Shown piece after piece: positions 47,688 through 49,087 of a stretch of 49,087 nt of DNA (positions are counted from its first letter, which is position 1; every line of letters begins with the position of its first letter). The DNA is from Micromonospora echinofusca (GTDB lineage Bacteria; Actinomycetota; Actinomycetes; Mycobacteriales; Micromonosporaceae): NCBI RefSeq assembly GCF_017614955.1, contig NZ_WVUH01000007.1, forward strand, positions 1 to 49,087, written 5' to 3'. Both the position numbers and the translations under genes were made by a program. The notes under the pieces are model-generated. The model searched no databases. It saw only the letters and a program-made list of their open reading frames with translations, and was not told the origin of the DNA.

Positions 47688-49087
47688 GTCGCCTCCGTCG
47701 CGTTCACCTGGGGGACCGGGGTGGCCGGAGCGGTGACCGCCGTCGGTCCGGGCCGGTCCGGGTCGGTCAGGTACGCCAACCGGTGACCGGCCCGCTCGGG
47801 CAGGTCCCGCAGGAGCCGGACCAGCACCGCCGTGATCTCGTCCATCGTGGACCGCTCGAACGCGTACGCGTTCCACAGCAGCCAGCCGCTGATCGAGCCG
47901 TCCGGCTGTTCCTGCATGGCCAGCTCCGGTAGACCCAGGTCGGGTTCGCCGTCCGGGGTGGCCCACTCGGCGTCCAGTGCTCGCGGCAGCTCGAACGGCT
48001 CGGACACCAGACCGGGGAAGTGCGTGCTCCCGCCCCAGCTTTCGAACCGCAACCAGGCCGCGTGCGGGAACCGGGGATAGAACTCGGCGTACGGGTAGTA
48101 CTGCTGGTCGATCGCGGCCAGCGCGGTGTCCCGTACCCGGGCCAGCAGCTCGTCGAACGACGGGTCGGCGTACGTGTCCAGCCGCAGCAGCAGCGACTGC
48201 ACCAGGCAGCCGAGCAGCGGCGCGAACTCCGGCCGGGTCCGGCCCGGCACCGGGGACATCAGCACCAGCTCGGACGCACCGCTCCACCGGGACAACACCG
48301 CCACCCAGGCCGCTGCCGCCAGCATGAACATGCTGGCGCCCCGGTCCCGGGCGTACCCGCGCAGCCGGTCCGCGTCCGCCGGCCCGAGCCGGAACTCCAG
48401 CGAGGCGCTGCGCAGCCGAAGCGCGGGCAACCGGCCGGGGAACGGGTCGATCCCGTTCGGCGCCCCGTCGAGGTGCCGGCGCCAGAACTCCCGGGTGCGC
48501 GGCCACTGGGCGCGGGTCCACGCCACCGCGTCCGGATAGGCGATCGGCAGCGGCGGCAGCCCGGCGGGCAGGCCGGTCCGCGACGCGGAGTAGACCAGGC
48601 CGAGTTCGCGGAGCAGCACCCCCATCGACCAGCCGTCGAACACGAGATGGTGCACGGCGAGACCGAGCACGTGGTCGTCCTCGTCGACCCGGACCACGAT
48701 GGCCCGGACCAGGGGCCCGGTGTTCAGGTCGAAACCGTGTTCCCGGTCGGCGCGGACGCGCACGGCCGCCTCGGCGAGCCGGGCGGCCAGGTCCGCTCCG
48801 GCGGCCCGGACCACCGTGACCCGGGGCGGGCAGTCGGGCAGCACGTACGCGTGGTGCTCGCCGGGCCGGTGCGTGAACACTGTCCGCAGCGACTCGTGTC
48901 GTCGTACCAGCACGCGCAGGCTGCGGGCCAGCCGGTCGACGTCGAACTGGTCGGTGATGCGGATGGCGACGCTGATCGGCCCGACGTCGCGGAGTTCCTC
49001 GGTGGCGTACATCCAGCCGAAGAAGTTCTCCTGCTGGGCGGTGAGCGGGACCGGCGTACCGCTCTCCGGGGCGGGCAGGTCCACCCC
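47684..49087 (-). CDS. NRPS condensation domain protein (start at window edge)
   Basis: At least 466 residues. The frame is open to the last base; a GTG at 49084 could be the real start, because the C domain begins right there (VPLTAQQENFFGWMYATEEL). Otherwise this is the end of a longer protein. Active site AVHHLVFDGWSMGVLL (~143), latch region LMSPVPGRTRPEFAPLLGCLVQSLLLRLDT. No adenylation or carrier domain follows. It may be a stand-alone condensation or starter condensation domain that loads an acyl or peptidyl group onto the next module; which of these depends on upstream sequence. Confidence 0.85.
   Translation of the reverse strand, partial: GVDLPAPESGTPVPLTAQQENFFGWMYATEELRDVGPISVAIRITDQFDVDRLARSLRVLVRRHESLRTVFTHRPGEHHAYVLPDCPPRVTVVRAAGADLAARLAEAAVRVRADREHGFDLNTGPLVRAIVVRVDEDDHVLGLAVHHLVFDGWSMGVLLRELGLVYSASRTGLPAGLPPLPIAYPDAVAWTRAQWPRTREFWRRHLDGAPNGIDPFPGRLPALRLRSASLEFRLGPADADRLRGYARDRGASMFMLAAAAWVAVLSRWSGASELVLMSPVPGRTRPEFAPLLGCLVQSLLLRLDTYADPSFDELLARVRDTALAAIDQQYYPYAEFYPRFPHAAWLRFESWGGSTHFPGLVSEPFELPRALDAEWATPDGEPDLGLPELAMQEQPDGSISGWLLWNAYAFERSTMDEITAVLVRLLRDLPERAGHRLAYLTDPDRPGPTAVTAPATPVPQVNATEAT

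Noticed and set aside
36450..49087. Thioesterase, epimerase or MbtH gene in the NRPS region
   Set aside because: No GxSxG thioesterase domain after a PCP, no extra condensation-like epimerase domain and no ~70-aa MbtH frame could be found.

Overview
The window is very GC-rich DNA from an actinomycete. The codon use, the many GTG starts, apparently leaderless genes, DUF397/DUF5753 regulator pairs, ArsR families and NRPS genes fit Micromonosporaceae (Micromonospora-like). This is inferred from style, not from a marker gene. I saw no rRNA, tRNA, CRISPR array, insertion sequence or plasmid/phage replication origin.

Layout. 1-3.7 kb: the end of a large protein and a phage-tail-fibre-like protein fused to a VanY/M15-like peptidoglycan hydrolase and two peptidoglycan-binding domains. 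3.8-4.7 kb: a two-TM plus macro-like protein resembling the ThsA effector of type II Thoeris, without a TIR partner in view. 4.7-6.8 kb: a selenium-binding protein/methanethiol oxidase coupled to a membrane protein. 7.0-9.6 kb: an alpha/beta hydrolase, then a three-gene operon (membrane protein, Cro/CI regulator, quinone-oxidoreductase-like enzyme) behind a TTGACA promoter flanked by a perfect 17-bp inverted repeat. 9.6-17.1 kb: a metal and arsenic block (CmtR-like regulator with a Cys-tailed CDF transporter; two more ArsR proteins; ArsN-like acetyltransferase; ArsO-like flavoprotein; MFS exporter; a thioredoxin-reductase/methyltransferase fusion with a divergent XRE-cupin regulator). 17.2-20.6 kb: a DUF397/XRE pair, a glyoxalase-like protein, an unknown membrane protein and a Sua5/YciO protein.

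20.7-26.9 kb holds a 1587-aa P-loop/TPR (STAND-like) protein, a small two-TM protein and a short paralogue of the STAND N-terminus that has lost its Walker A motif. I consider this a candidate undescribed module. 26.9-31.6 kb: an HD hydrolase, a B12-binding radical SAM protein, a DUF218 protein, a family-2 glycosyltransferase and a LacI regulator.

31.6-33.5 kb holds the other candidate system. A 27-codon gene with a strong ribosome binding site encodes a basic peptide ending in WIEWCW. It is followed by a perfect 10-bp-stem hairpin and then by a TPR protein with a degenerate ATPase-like N-terminus. A secreted NlpC/P60 protein is divergent, and another secreted protein follows it.

35.4-49.1 kb, all on the minus strand: an NRPS operon reading condensation (at the window edge), C-A-PCP, C-A-PCP, C-A-PCP-reductase, then a zinc alcohol dehydrogenase. 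This predicts reductive release of a peptide as an aldehyde, or an alcohol after further reduction. Neighbouring NRPS genes overlap or nearly abut, and no thioesterase, MbtH or epimerase domain is present in the window.
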